A stretch of DNA of 64,000 nt from Ulvibacter algarum (GTDB taxonomy: Bacteria; Bacteroidota; Bacteroidia; Flavobacteriales; Flavobacteriaceae), in the NCBI GenBank assembly GCA_947488905.1, contig CANLBJ010000001.1, forward strand, positions 310,001 through 374,000, given 5' to 3'. Shown one piece after another: positions 8,294 to 16,698 of this stretch. Position 1 is the first letter of the stretch. Every line of letters begins with the position of its first letter. The translations under genes were made by a program, and so were the position numbers. The notes under the pieces were generated by a model, which saw nothing but the letters and a program-made list of their open reading frames with translations, had not been told where the DNA came from and did no database searches.

Positions 8294-9802
8294 ATGAAAG
8301 TACGCGTACGTTTTGCTCCAAGTCCTACAGGACCTTTACATATAGGTGGTGTTCGCACCGCATTATTTAACTATTTATTTGCTAAAAAGCACGGTGGTGA
8401 TTTTATACTACGTATAGAAGATACAGACCAAACACGTTATGTGGAAGGTGCAGAAGACTATATTGTAGAAGCAATGAACTGGTTAAACATCCCTTTTGAT
8501 GAGTCTCCTGCAAAACCAGGAACTTGTGGGCCTTACAGACAGAGTGAACGTAAAGACTTGTATCTTAAATATGCGCAAGACTTAATTGATAGCAATAATG
8601 CCTATTACGCTTTTGACACTGCAGATGCATTAAATGCACACAGAAAAGACCACGAAGCAAACGGTAAAACGTTTATTTATAACTGGCACAATCGTGAAAA
8701 GTTAGACAACTCTCTTGTACTTACTGAAGCGCAAGTAAAAGAAAAAATAGCTGCTGGCGAACCTTATGTAATCAGGTTTAAATCACCACAGGATGAGACA
8801 CTGCATTTAAAAGATTTGATACGTGGTGGTATTACAATAGACACCAATGTGCTTGATGACAAAGTGCTTTTTAAGAGTGACGGGATGCCTACCTATCACT
8901 TAGCAAATATTGTGGATGATCATTTAATGGAAATCTCTCACGTTATTAGAGGCGAAGAATGGTTGCCATCATTGTCTCTACACGTTTTGTTATACAGAGC
9001 CTTTGGTTGGGATGCGCCAAAATTTGCACACTTACCGCTTATAATGAAGCCGGTAGGTAAAGGAAAATTAAGTAAACGTGATGGTGATAAAATGGGGTTC
9101 CCTGTTTTCCCATTACAATGGAATACTGCAGACGGAGACACTTTTTCTGGTTACAGAGAAGATGGCTACTTGCCAGAAGCAGTTATAAATATGCTAGCCT
9201 TTTTGGGTTGGAATCCTGGTACAGAACAAGAAATATTTACACTACAAGGATTAGTTGATGCCTTTGACCTTTCTCGTGTGAGTAAAGGAGGTGCTAAGTT
9301 TGATCCAGATAAAACAAAATGGTTCCAGAATGAGTATTTACAAATGATGGATGAAGGGGTTTTAGTGGCTCAATTTAAAAAGTTTTTAGATGAAAAAGGG
9401 GTTTCGACTGATCTTGATTTAGGTGTTGTTGTACCGCTTTTAAAAGAGCGCGCAACATTTGTAGCAGATCTATGGGAACAAGGAAGTTTCTTTTTTGAAA
9501 CACCTACATCTTATGATGAGAAGGCTTCTAAGAAAGCTTTTAAAGAAACTACTCCAGAAATTTTAGGAAACGTTTTAGCAATTTTAAAAAATCTTGAAGA
9601 CTTTAGCGCGAGTAACATTTCAGAAAAAGTAAAAGGATGGATTACTAGCGAAGAGATGGGCTTTGGTCCTGTGATGATGCCTATGCGTTTAGCGCTTGTG
9701 GGTGCCATGTCTGGACCTGATGTATTTGTTATTGCTAGTTTACTTGGTAAAGAAGAGACCATTAAGCGTGTGGAGAATGCGGTAACTTTTATGAAAAGTT
9801 AG
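8294..9802 (+). CDS. gltX: glutamate--tRNA ligase
   Basis: Class I synthetase charging tRNA-Glu, 502 residues, normal length. The ATP-binding HIGH motif appears as HIGG at residues 16-19 within PSPTGPLHIGG, and the KMSKS-type loop is GKLSKRDG. RGEEWLPSLSLHV and the C-terminal helical anticodon-binding domain are also typical. Because a glutaminyl-tRNA synthetase is encoded at 17682-19364, this enzyme is probably discriminating and need not mischarge tRNA-Gln (inference). It stands alone and ends at a strong bidirectional terminator shared with the convergent outer-membrane protein gene. Confidence 0.97.
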   Translation: MKVRVRFAPSPTGPLHIGGVRTALFNYLFAKKHGGDFILRIEDTDQTRYVEGAEDYIVEAMNWLNIPFDESPAKPGTCGPYRQSERKDLYLKYAQDLIDSNNAYYAFDTADALNAHRKDHEANGKTFIYNWHNREKLDNSLVLTEAQVKEKIAAGEPYVIRFKSPQDETLHLKDLIRGGITIDTNVLDDKVLFKSDGMPTYHLANIVDDHLMEISHVIRGEEWLPSLSLHVLLYRAFGWDAPKFAHLPLIMKPVGKGKLSKRDGDKMGFPVFPLQWNTADGDTFSGYREDGYLPEAVINMLAFLGWNPGTEQEIFTLQGLVDAFDLSRVSKGGAKFDPDKTKWFQNEYLQMMDEGVLVAQFKKFLDEKGVSTDLDLGVVVPLLKERATFVADLWEQGSFFFETPTSYDEKASKKAFKETTPEILGNVLAILKNLEDFSASNISEKVKGWITSEEMGFGPVMMPMRLALVGAMSGPDVFVIASLLGKEETIKRVENAVTFMKS

Positions 9803-9828
9803 AAAAGTATTCAATTATATATAATTAA

Positions 9829-9859
9829 TAAGGCGCCATAGTGGCGCCTTATCTTTTTT
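9829..9859. terminator. bidirectional intrinsic terminator
   Basis: TAAGGCGCC (9829-9837) pairs with GGCGCCTTA (9843-9851) around a 5-base loop, followed by TCTTTTTT. It lies between convergent gltX and the beta-barrel gene. Confidence 0.9.
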
Positions 9860-9875
9860 ACAGTCTTTTCTGTTT

Positions 9876-10529
9876 TTAAAAATAAACAACAGCACCTAAA
9901 AGAATAGTCCCGCTATTACCTTTAAAATCTTTTTTTTCTAAGCCTTGGTCATTGAGACGGTTAAGCATGTTTGTCACACCATATTGGTATTGAGCTGTGG
10001 CTCTAAAACTCTCAAGACCAGCAGTAAGACCACCCATTACTCTAAAGTTAATAGGAGAAATATTTGATAAATCTGATGCTTTTAAGTTATTGTAACCTTC
10101 AATAAGGTAATCACTTTGTGCTTCTCGTTTTACTTTCATTTTACCCGTAATGTTTAGGGTAGGGCCAAACTCTACAGTAAGGTGATTTTTTACAATATTA
10201 TAGCTTCCTAAAAACTGGAGTTGCACTCCTTGTATAGTGTAATCAATGTTTTGTGTGGTTACGCCATCTGTACCTTGAATAGAAATATTGCTGCCCATAA
10301 AGTTTAGTCCATAAATAAGATCAAAATCGTTACGGAAAGCACCTCTTGCAGAAAACCCTCCTCCAAAACCCTGACCTTGTGTGGTCACAAAATCATCTGT
10401 TGTAATATCAAACAATAGAAAACCGGCTTGTAAACCCATTTTATTATAGTTATTATAGTTGCGTTGCGCAAAAGATTGCTGGATTGTTAATAAGACTAAG
10501 GTTATAAAAATAAGGGATAAGCGATTCAT
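9876..10529 (-). CDS. outer-membrane beta-barrel protein
   Basis: 217-residue protein with a cleavable signal peptide (MNRLSLIFITLVLLTIQQSFAQ; cleavage after AQ is likely). It then shows alternating hydrophobic strands with glycines and aromatics, ending in VVYF with a C-terminal Phe, the usual mark of an outer-membrane barrel. It resembles the PorT/OMP_b-brl_2 type 8-strand barrels of Bacteroidota. No close match to a named transporter can be claimed. It is monocistronic, convergent with gltX, and divergent from the LytTR gene across a 184-base spacer. Confidence 0.75.
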   Translation of the reverse strand: MNRLSLIFITLVLLTIQQSFAQRNYNNYNKMGLQAGFLLFDITTDDFVTTQGQGFGGGFSARGAFRNDFDLIYGLNFMGSNISIQGTDGVTTQNIDYTIQGVQLQFLGSYNIVKNHLTVEFGPTLNITGKMKVKREAQSDYLIEGYNNLKASDLSNISPINFRVMGGLTAGLESFRATAQYQYGVTNMLNRLNDQGLEKKDFKGNSGTILLGAVVYF

Positions 10530-10662
10530 AAAAAGGGGGTAGGTTAAATACTAGGCTAAAATAAGTCTAATCTCTATCTTCATACTTCTATTATCTATAA
10601 ACTTATTTAATTTGTATCGCCAAATCATCTTTTTAAGAAGGGTGTGTTTCAAGTCAAAAATG

Positions 10663-10670
10663 TATTTTTG
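10663..10670 (+). promoter_or_regulatory. predicted promoter of the LytTR gene, -7 element
   Basis: TATTTTTG, 43 bases before the GTG start, matches TAnnTTTG. About 40 bases upstream of it (near 10616) is ATCGCCAAA, a weak match to the TTCGCCACA repeats found after the gene. Confidence 0.4.
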
Positions 10671-10713
10671 AAGAGAAACCGTAGTTATTATTCTTAATAC
10701 TAACATTAAATAA

Positions 10714-11502
10714 GTGAACATTAAATATCCTTTTGATCCTGTTTTAAAACATCATTTACTAATTGCGTTAGGTCTAGCAATATGGATTTTTCTATTTCTG
10801 GCCCTTACTGAGCCATTAGACACAAATGAGTTTGTAGGCGTTGAGAAGCTTCTTTATCTTCCTATTTATGGTATTGCTGGCGCTATTGCATATTTATTAG
10901 TTTTACCACTACAGGGTGTTATTTACAAGAAAAATAAAGAAAAATGGACCTTATTAAGTGAAGTCACCTTTGGACTTTGTATGTTTTTTCTTGGACTCAT
11001 TCTATCTAGGTGCGTATATCTCTACGTTATAGTCCCGGGAGCAACAAACCCATACTCATTAGGTTATTTTTTATCAGCTATTTACATTCCTGCTATTCTT
11101 ACCATATTTCCTATTATCGCAATAGGTCGTTGGTCTTTTGGTCGTTATTTTGAAAAGAAAATTGAGGACCAAAAAATAGAGATACAAGGTGAGGGTACTT
11201 ACGAAGGTCTTAGGCTGGTATTAAATGATTTAATTGCTGTCAAGTCTGACGATAATTATATTGAGGTTTCTTATTTAAATAATGGCACCCTCAAAAAACA
11301 ATTAATACGTAACAAGCTTTCTAAAGTTGAGGAAGCTATTCCAGAACTTTTAAGAACCCATCGTTCTTATTTAATTAACCCAGATCACTTTCAACAATTT
11401 AAAATGGAAAGTGGAAAATTATCTGTATTTCTTACTTCGGAAATAGTAATACCCGTGTCTAAAACCTACACAGAAAAAGTAAAAGGCACATTTCAGAACT
11501 AA
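10714..11502 (+). CDS. membrane-anchored LytTR-family transcriptional regulator
   Basis: 262-residue protein with a GTG start. Four membrane helices occupy roughly residues 15-33, 45-66, 88-112 and 128-150. A C-terminal LytTR DNA-binding domain follows at about 165-260, with the typical VKSDDNYIEV, LRTHRSYLINP and VSKTY segments. There is no receiver domain, so this is not a two-component response regulator but a membrane-tethered regulator of the kind common in Bacteroidota; the signal is unknown. Downstream of it are three 9-base direct repeats at LytTR-like spacing, placed before the next gene, which is therefore a candidate target. One CTTCGGAAAT copy lies in the coding region at 11435, read as Ser-Glu-Ile. 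Confidence 0.85.
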   Translation: MNIKYPFDPVLKHHLLIALGLAIWIFLFLALTEPLDTNEFVGVEKLLYLPIYGIAGAIAYLLVLPLQGVIYKKNKEKWTLLSEVTFGLCMFFLGLILSRCVYLYVIVPGATNPYSLGYFLSAIYIPAILTIFPIIAIGRWSFGRYFEKKIEDQKIEIQGEGTYEGLRLVLNDLIAVKSDDNYIEVSYLNNGTLKKQLIRNKLSKVEEAIPELLRTHRSYLINPDHFQQFKMESGKLSVFLTSEIVIPVSKTYTEKVKGTFQN

Positions 11503-11505
11503 AAA

Positions 11506-11576
11506 TTCGCCACAGAGGTAGTACACTTCAAAAAAGACGCTTTTATTTCGCCACAAGGAGGAGTCATTTCGCCCCA
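11506..11576 (+). promoter_or_regulatory. three TTCGCCACA direct repeats, candidate LytTR operator
   Basis: TTCGCCACA occurs at 11506-11514 and 11547-11555, and TTCGCCCCA at 11568-11576. Start-to-start distances are 41 and 21 bases, about four and two helical turns. LytTR proteins are known to bind paired 9-base repeats about 21 bases apart on one face of the helix. The position between the LytTR gene and the hydrolase gene fits an operator. Binding is inferred, not shown. Confidence 0.45.
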
Positions 11577-11672
11577 AAGCACCATATATAATAGTCTCAG
11601 GCTTTTTGTCTATCTATGTTTGTTTCATCAAATAATCACAAATCGAGTATTTCGGTTTTAAAAACAAGCAGT

Positions 11673-12791
11673 ATGAAACGTATTACAATCATCATCGCAC
11701 TAATAGCAATTTGCACTCTTTTTAACAGTTGTAAACTAGGAAGGTTTGCCTACTATAACTTTGCAGATATCACAGATCATAAAATTTTTCCGAGCAGGAC
11801 AATATCTGCATCACAAACACCATTTACGTATCCAGCCATCACAGCGCCATTTATACAAGATTCTATCACAATAACAGATGACGGTGTAAAAACTAAAGTC
11901 ACTTTTGAAGATTATTTAATCTCAAACAAAACTGTAGCTTATATGGTGGTACAAAATGACACTATAAAGTATGAACAGTACTTTAATAAATATGAAGAGG
12001 GATCTATTGTTAACTCATTCTCTATGGCAAAGTCTGTAGTTTCAATATTAATAGGTGTTGCGATTGATGAAGGGAAAATAAAGTCTATAGATGAGCCCAT
12101 CACCAATTATTTAACAGAACTAAAAGACCCTGCATTTAAAGACGTGACTATTGCCCATCTTTTAAATATGACCTCGGGGATTGCTTTTAATGAGAGCTAT
12201 GTAAACCCTTTTGGAGATGCAGCCACATTTTATTATGGCACTAATTTAAGAAAAGCCGTAAATGGAATGAAAATAGAGGCGACACCGGGGTCAAGTTTTA
12301 AATATAGTAGTGGCGATAGCCAAGTGTTAGGAATGGTCTTAGAGGCCGCTTTAAAAGAAACTACAATTTCAGAATATCTAGAAGAAAAAATATGGCAACC
12401 TTTAGGGATGGAATATGATGCCACATGGAGTTTAGACAGAGAGAAAAACGGGGTAGAAAAAACGTTCTGTTGTTTAAACGCAAGAGCTAGAGACTTTGCT
12501 AAGCTTGGTAGACTGTATTTAAATAAAGGTAATTGGAACGGGAAACAAATAGTCTCTAAACAATGGGTAGAAAAATCTACAAAAATAGATAGCACAGACG
12601 GTAATGTAGCTTATTATCAACACCAGTGGTGGCTTAATGAGAAAGACAACTCTTTTGAAGCTGTAGGTATTTTAGGACAACGCATTTATGTAAACCCAGA
12701 GAAGAATGTGGTAATTGTTAGACTAGGAGAAAAAGTAGGTAAAACTGGTAGTTGGACATCAGTAGCACAAAGTATTGCATCAAAGTTATAA
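11673..12791 (+). CDS. lipoprotein serine hydrolase, class C beta-lactamase fold
   Basis: 372-residue lipoprotein of the beta-lactamase/NylB-like serine hydrolase family. I chose the ATG at 11673 because MKRITIIIALIAICTLFNSC is a proper lipoprotein signal with Cys at the lipobox. The in-frame ATG at 11616 would bury this signal. The catalytic SxxK is SMAK, the tyrosine motif is YSSGD, and the third box is GILGQ, as in the 6-aminohexanoate-hydrolase and esterase branch, in place of HxG. It is therefore more likely an esterase or amidase than a true beta-lactamase. It probably acts in the periplasm or on the outer membrane. It lies downstream of the LytTR gene and its candidate operator repeats. 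Confidence 0.82.
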   Translation: MKRITIIIALIAICTLFNSCKLGRFAYYNFADITDHKIFPSRTISASQTPFTYPAITAPFIQDSITITDDGVKTKVTFEDYLISNKTVAYMVVQNDTIKYEQYFNKYEEGSIVNSFSMAKSVVSILIGVAIDEGKIKSIDEPITNYLTELKDPAFKDVTIAHLLNMTSGIAFNESYVNPFGDAATFYYGTNLRKAVNGMKIEATPGSSFKYSSGDSQVLGMVLEAALKETTISEYLEEKIWQPLGMEYDATWSLDREKNGVEKTFCCLNARARDFAKLGRLYLNKGNWNGKQIVSKQWVEKSTKIDSTDGNVAYYQHQWWLNEKDNSFEAVGILGQRIYVNPEKNVVIVRLGEKVGKTGSWTSVAQSIASKL

Positions 12792-12933
12792 GTTTAAAAC
12801 ACATATCGCTAAAAAGTTCAGCGTAACAAAAACAACACACAAACGACTCATAGAATAGGCAAGTTAAAAGCTAGGTTAAAGTGGCTTTTATTTGTATCTT
12901 CAAAACGTTATTAACCAAAAAAAACATTTGTCT

Positions 12934-13935
12934 ATGGGACCCATGACTATTTTATTAATACCAATAGGTATACTCTTATTATTCTTAATTATTTCATCCT
13001 TTTTTACTGTAAAGCAGCAGACGGCAGCTATTATAGAAAACTTTGGTAAATTTAGTAGCATCCGTAATTCTGGGCTGCACTTTAAAATACCCGTGGTTCA
13101 GAGAATTGCAGGACGTATTAATTTAAAAATACAACAACTAGATGTACTAGTAGAGACCAAAACAAAAGATGATGTTTTTGTAAAGTTGAAAATTTCTGTA
13201 CAGTTTCAAGTAGTAAAAGAGAAGGTATATGATGCTTTTTACAAACTAGAGAATCCGCACGATCAGATTACGTCTTATGTATTTGATGTAGTACGTGCAG
13301 AAGTGCCTAAAATGAAACTAGATGATGTTTTTGAGCGTAAAGATGATGTGGCTATTGCAGTAAAACAAGAGTTAAATGAAGCGATGACTAATTACGGGTA
13401 TGATATTATTAAAACCTTAGTAACAGACATTGATCCAGATGTACAAGTAAAAGCGGCGATGAACCGTATTAATGCATCTGAGCGTGAAAAAGTAGCTGCA
13501 GAATATGAAGCAGAAGCAGAGCGTATTATGATTGTAGCAAAAGCAAGAGCAGAAGCAGAAAGCAAGCGCTTACAAGGACAGGGTATTGCAGACCAGCGTC
13601 GTGAGATTGCAAGAGGTCTTGAGGAGTCTGTAGATGTATTAAACAATGTGGGGATTAACTCTCAAGAGGCATCTGCATTAATAGTAGTAACACAGCATTA
13701 TGATACTTTACAGTCTATTGGTGAAGCAACAAACTCAAACTTGATTTTACTACCTAACTCGCCAGAGGCAGGAAGTAATATGCTAAATGATATGATTGCT
13801 TCTTTTGTAGCAAGCAACCAGATAGGTGAAGAGATGAAAAAGACAAATGCAGCAAAGGGAATCACTAATAAAAAATCAACAAAAAGAGCAAGGCCTACAA
13901 CGCCACCTCCAGCAGATGATGATGTGACTTTTTAA
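12934..13935 (+). CDS. SPFH/band 7 (stomatin-like) membrane protein
   Basis: 333 residues from the ATG at 12934; a TTG at 12892 in frame is less likely. One N-terminal membrane helix (PMTILLIPIGILLLFLIISS) is followed by a band-7 domain (about 30-200). A helical heptad-rich segment comes next (EYEAEAERIMIVAKARAEAES), with the ERE/RGQG-type oligomerisation region, and a Pro/Thr-rich tail ends the protein. Such proteins form large membrane rings or microdomains and often modulate proteases; no partner NfeD gene is beside it, so its role here is open. It stands alone and ends at a strong hairpin terminator. Confidence 0.88.
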   Translation: MGPMTILLIPIGILLLFLIISSFFTVKQQTAAIIENFGKFSSIRNSGLHFKIPVVQRIAGRINLKIQQLDVLVETKTKDDVFVKLKISVQFQVVKEKVYDAFYKLENPHDQITSYVFDVVRAEVPKMKLDDVFERKDDVAIAVKQELNEAMTNYGYDIIKTLVTDIDPDVQVKAAMNRINASEREKVAAEYEAEAERIMIVAKARAEAESKRLQGQGIADQRREIARGLEESVDVLNNVGINSQEASALIVVTQHYDTLQSIGEATNSNLILLPNSPEAGSNMLNDMIASFVASNQIGEEMKKTNAAKGITNKKSTKRARPTTPPPADDDVTF

Positions 13936-13980
13936 TACTATGACTGCCGGCAGGTAGAATTCAGTAATATATTATATAGA

Positions 13981-14016
13981 AAAACCCCTTAAGTAAACAT
14001 TTACTTAAGGGGTTTA
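13981..14016. terminator. bidirectional intrinsic terminator
   Basis: A 16-bp stem, AAACCCCTTAAGTAAA (13982-13997) with its complement at 14000-14015, closes on a tiny loop. It lies between the convergent band-7 gene and the YtxH operon. Just upstream, CTGCCGGCAG (13944-13953) is a separate perfect 10-base palindrome. Confidence 0.85.
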
Positions 14017-14034
14017 TACATTTTATGATTTTGG

Positions 14035-14280
14035 TTATCTATACTTATTCAACAACTTACCAATACCAAATGATATGAGTGGTGTAACTAGTTTTAAAAG
14101 CAACGCAGATGTTGCAACACCACCTACTATACCAGTCACTAACTTGCTTGGTGTTAGTTCTTCTTTAGTATCGTGAAGACTTAATTTTAGTTCTTCTTTA
14201 GTTATTTCAGATTGTAAACGAAGTATTCTTAAATCTTTGTCTATTTCTTCAAAGTTAGAATAGTTTTTCTTTTTTCTCAT
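14035..14280 (-). CDS. small membrane-associated protein, DUF6327-like
   Basis: 81 residues. A charged N-terminal half (YSNFEEIDKDLRILRLQSEI) likely forms a helix, and the C-terminal half has one glycine-rich hydrophobic segment (LVTGIVGGVATSALLLKLV). It resembles the small flavobacterial family annotated DUF6327; function unknown. The start codon overlaps the stop of the upstream holin-like gene (ATGA), so the two are translationally coupled. It is the last gene of a three-gene operon with YtxH and holin-like proteins, a set I associate with envelope or stress response in this group (inference). Confidence 0.75.
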   Translation of the reverse strand: MRKKKNYSNFEEIDKDLRILRLQSEITKEELKLSLHDTKEELTPSKLVTGIVGGVATSALLLKLVTPLISFGIGKLLNKYR

Positions 14281-14693
14281 AACGTATCTTCTATTCTGTT
14301 AGGCTTACCCATTGCTTCTGCAACGTCTGAAGGTGATAGATCATCTTCATCCATTACAAGTTCTGAGAAGCGCTCTAAAACCGCTTTCACTATCATTTTC
14401 TTTCCGTAGAAATAAACAAACAGAAAAACGAGTAAATAAAAACCTCCTACAGTAAAAAATCCTGCAGATGGATATCCTATAATTCTACTTAAATACATAG
14501 CAATACCAAAAGATACAAATGACAATAAAAGTACTGCAACACTACCCAACACAAGCATGCTTATGAGAGAAGTGGCAAACTTCATAGAAGATTTAAAGAG
14601 GCGAAGTTTATAATACTCCGCCGTAGTTTCAACAAATTCTTGTGTCTTTTTTCCTGAGTTGCTTATGTTATCTGATAAAGACTCAAATGCCAT
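14277..14693 (-). CDS. holin-like (phage_holin_3_6/DUF1469) membrane protein
   Basis: 138 residues. An amphipathic N-terminal helix is followed by two long membrane helices (about 40-68 and 78-100) and a charged C-terminal helix. This is the pattern of the family called phage holin superfamily III, although in Bacteroidota these are ordinary chromosomal genes and nothing here is phage-derived. It lies 1 base after the YtxH stop and overlaps the next gene by 4 bases. Function unknown; probably a partner of YtxH at the inner membrane. Confidence 0.78.
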   Translation of the reverse strand: MAFESLSDNISNSGKKTQEFVETTAEYYKLRLFKSSMKFATSLISMLVLGSVAVLLLSFVSFGIAMYLSRIIGYPSAGFFTVGGFYLLVFLFVYFYGKKMIVKAVLERFSELVMDEDDLSPSDVAEAMGKPNRIEDTL

Positions 14694-14694
14694 A

Positions 14695-15072
14695 TTATAC
14701 GGTTGCTTTTTTAACTGCTGTCTCTACTTTTTCTAGAGTAGCTTCTTTCTGTAATTTAGCATTTTGCTTACGCAAAGATTCAAGCTTGTTCTCTAGAGCT
14801 ACTAGTACATCATCTGCTTTATAACTTGCAGAAGATAAAGTGCTTTCTAGCTTTTGCTCTAAGTTAAGCTTAGTATCTTGAGTTTTAGAACTAATTATCT
14901 CTTGCGCCTCGTGAAGCTGTTCTGTTAATTGCTTTTGAGCTTTGGCAGCTTCTTTTTTAATTTTCTTTCTTGTTTTTTTACCACTTTCTGGTGCATAAAG
15001 AATTCCTATTCCTGCTCCTATAGCTGCTCCTGTTAGTATTGCTAGTAGTGTTTGTCCTGTGTTAGATGCCAT
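14695..15072 (-). CDS. YtxH domain-containing protein
   Basis: 125 residues. The N-terminal glycine-rich hydrophobic segment ending in LYAPESGKKTRKKIK is the classical YtxH/GvpP signature. It is followed by a long helical region with heptads (KAQKQLTEQLHEAQEII...KLESLRKQN). These are general-stress-associated, membrane-anchored proteins of unclear biochemical role. It is the first gene of the YtxH-holin-small protein operon, preceded by a promoter-like -7 element at 15109-15116. Confidence 0.85.
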   Translation of the reverse strand: MASNTGQTLLAILTGAAIGAGIGILYAPESGKKTRKKIKKEAAKAQKQLTEQLHEAQEIISSKTQDTKLNLEQKLESTLSSASYKADDVLVALENKLESLRKQNAKLQKEATLEKVETAVKKATV

Positions 15073-15108
15073 TTTATATAAGTTTTATTGTTAGTATAAT
15101 GTCTTACT

Positions 15109-15116
15109 CAAAGATA
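15109..15116 (-). promoter_or_regulatory. predicted YtxH operon promoter, -7 element
   Basis: TATCTTTG on the minus strand, 37 bases before the ATG, fits TAnnTTTG exactly. The 13-mer TGTTAATAACGGG at 15138-15150, shared with the candidate origin spacer, lies just upstream. Confidence 0.5.
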
Positions 15117-15228
15117 AGCCGCAAATGTTAAAATCACTGTTAATAACGGGTTAATAGTTGATATACAATACTTAAAGTTGTCTTAAAAGAGCTTGATCTC
15201 ACAGATTTATACGGGTTTTGAAATAGAA

Positions 15229-16698
15229 TTACTCCTGGCTTGTTAAAATGAAGCGCAAATAATCAAACACTATGTCTGTTGTTAAGTTAACATTTCTTGT
15301 TTCGGAAATGCTAACGGCTTTACCACTATGTTTCTTTTTAAAGCTATCTGACATCCAAAACAAAAGAGCTGGGTTTGTTTGTTCTTTTGCATCACCGGCG
15401 TGAAGGTATTGCCCTTTTTCGCCTAAAGATTCCCCGTGATCAGAAACATAAAATACAACGGTTGGTACAGGGTTTTTCTTTGCTCGTTCTATAACCTCGT
15501 TTAAAAAGTAGTCTAAATATAAAATGGTATTGTCATAAGAGTTGACAATCTCTTCTGTTGTTAAAGACGGGATATATTTTGAGGTAATGACAGGGGTATA
15601 TTTTCTGAAATTTTCTGAATATCGATTCTCATAATACCAATGACTCCCCATCATATGTAGCGTGATAAGTTGGTTATTGTTTGTGCCTAATAAATTATCA
15701 AAAGCAGGTAACATTGCCTCGTCTAGTTCTTTATTAAAACTATATTCAGATTTATATTTATCTACTAAAATTACATGTTCATTTGTGTTAACAATAGGAG
15801 CAAAAGATTTTTCTAAAGTTTGGTTACCTATCCAAGTGGTTTCATATCCTGCTGCGTTAGCAACATCATAAATACTTGTGTAACTCTCTTTATCAACCTC
15901 TAGTTTTTTATCTGTTAATAACTGCGGGATACTAGCGCCAGTATAGGTATTACTAGTATAAATATTAGGGAAGCTAACAATATCTTGTTTTGATAACAAC
16001 GGTGTTGTATTTCTTGAATAGCTATTTAAACCCAAATGATCTGCACGCACGGTTTCTCCTAATACAAAAATAATAGTAAGACTATCTGTTTGTTTTGTAA
16101 CAACGGGCAGCGCTTTATTTAGCTGAAACTTTGGAGCGCTGTAATAATCTTCAACACCACTAAAAACATTGTACGGTAGCCTACTTTTAAGCGTGTTAAG
16201 GCGTTTCATTTCAGTAATAAAAAATAAAGCGATACAACCTGCTGCTAATACCCCAAACAAAAAGATAGATCTGCTTGTTTTAAGCCTGCTGTGCCACTTT
16301 ATAAAAAAAACAAGTACAAGTACTGCTGCAATAAGAAAAGCTGCATAAGGGACTGTTATAAGGTCTATAGCAATGTCTGGGGTAGTCTCAAAAACGGCTT
16401 GTATTAATCCTGGTGTTACAGAAATATCTTGTGTGTAGCCAAAAAATGAAAAACTACAGAAAAATAAAAACAGTCCAGAAAAAACGATACGGAAAATCCA
16501 TTTATATAAGCTTAATATATAGATGAATCCCGCTATTGTTGTTTGTAATAAAAATAAATGGCCTAGATAAACAAGAGTGTCTTTGCCTCCCTCAAGTGGT
16601 GTGTGATAATAAGAGGCACCTGTTATAAAAAATACAACAGCACTGTTTAATGCAATGTGAAAAAATATAAGATTCTTATTTCTTTTTAACCATTCCAT
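15229..16698 (-). CDS. sulfatase-fold membrane transferase (phosphoethanolamine transferase-like)
   Basis: 489 residues. Five N-terminal membrane helices (residues about 10-160) carry a large periplasmic alkaline-phosphatase-fold domain. The nucleophile region is GETVRADHLGLNSY with the following Thr-rich NTYTGASIP, and the metal site contains YVSDHGESLGEKGQYLHAGD. This is the layout of EptA/EptB/CptA enzymes, which move phosphoethanolamine onto lipid A or core sugars. A lipid A or surface glycan role is likely, but the exact acceptor cannot be told. Its start overlaps the stop of the upstream acyltransferase gene by 23 bases, so the two probably modify the same surface molecule (inference). 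Confidence 0.82.
   Translation of the reverse strand: MEWLKRNKNLIFFHIALNSAVVFFITGASYYHTPLEGGKDTLVYLGHLFLLQTTIAGFIYILSLYKWIFRIVFSGLFLFFCSFSFFGYTQDISVTPGLIQAVFETTPDIAIDLITVPYAAFLIAAVLVLVFFIKWHSRLKTSRSIFLFGVLAAGCIALFFITEMKRLNTLKSRLPYNVFSGVEDYYSAPKFQLNKALPVVTKQTDSLTIIFVLGETVRADHLGLNSYSRNTTPLLSKQDIVSFPNIYTSNTYTGASIPQLLTDKKLEVDKESYTSIYDVANAAGYETTWIGNQTLEKSFAPIVNTNEHVILVDKYKSEYSFNKELDEAMLPAFDNLLGTNNNQLITLHMMGSHWYYENRYSENFRKYTPVITSKYIPSLTTEEIVNSYDNTILYLDYFLNEVIERAKKNPVPTVVFYVSDHGESLGEKGQYLHAGDAKEQTNPALLFWMSDSFKKKHSGKAVSISETRNVNLTTDIVFDYLRFILTSQE

Noticed and set aside
11616-11672. Upstream start of the serine hydrolase
   Set aside because: It would place 19 polar residues before a perfect lipoprotein signal.
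13944-13953. CTGCCGGCAG as a regulator operator
   Set aside because: A lone 10-base palindrome next to a terminator and after a stop codon; noted only as a possible relative of GC-rich spacer palindromes.
14277-14693. Holin-like gene as a prophage sign
   Set aside because: No phage structural, lysin or integrase genes are nearby; this family is ordinary in Bacteroidota operons with YtxH.
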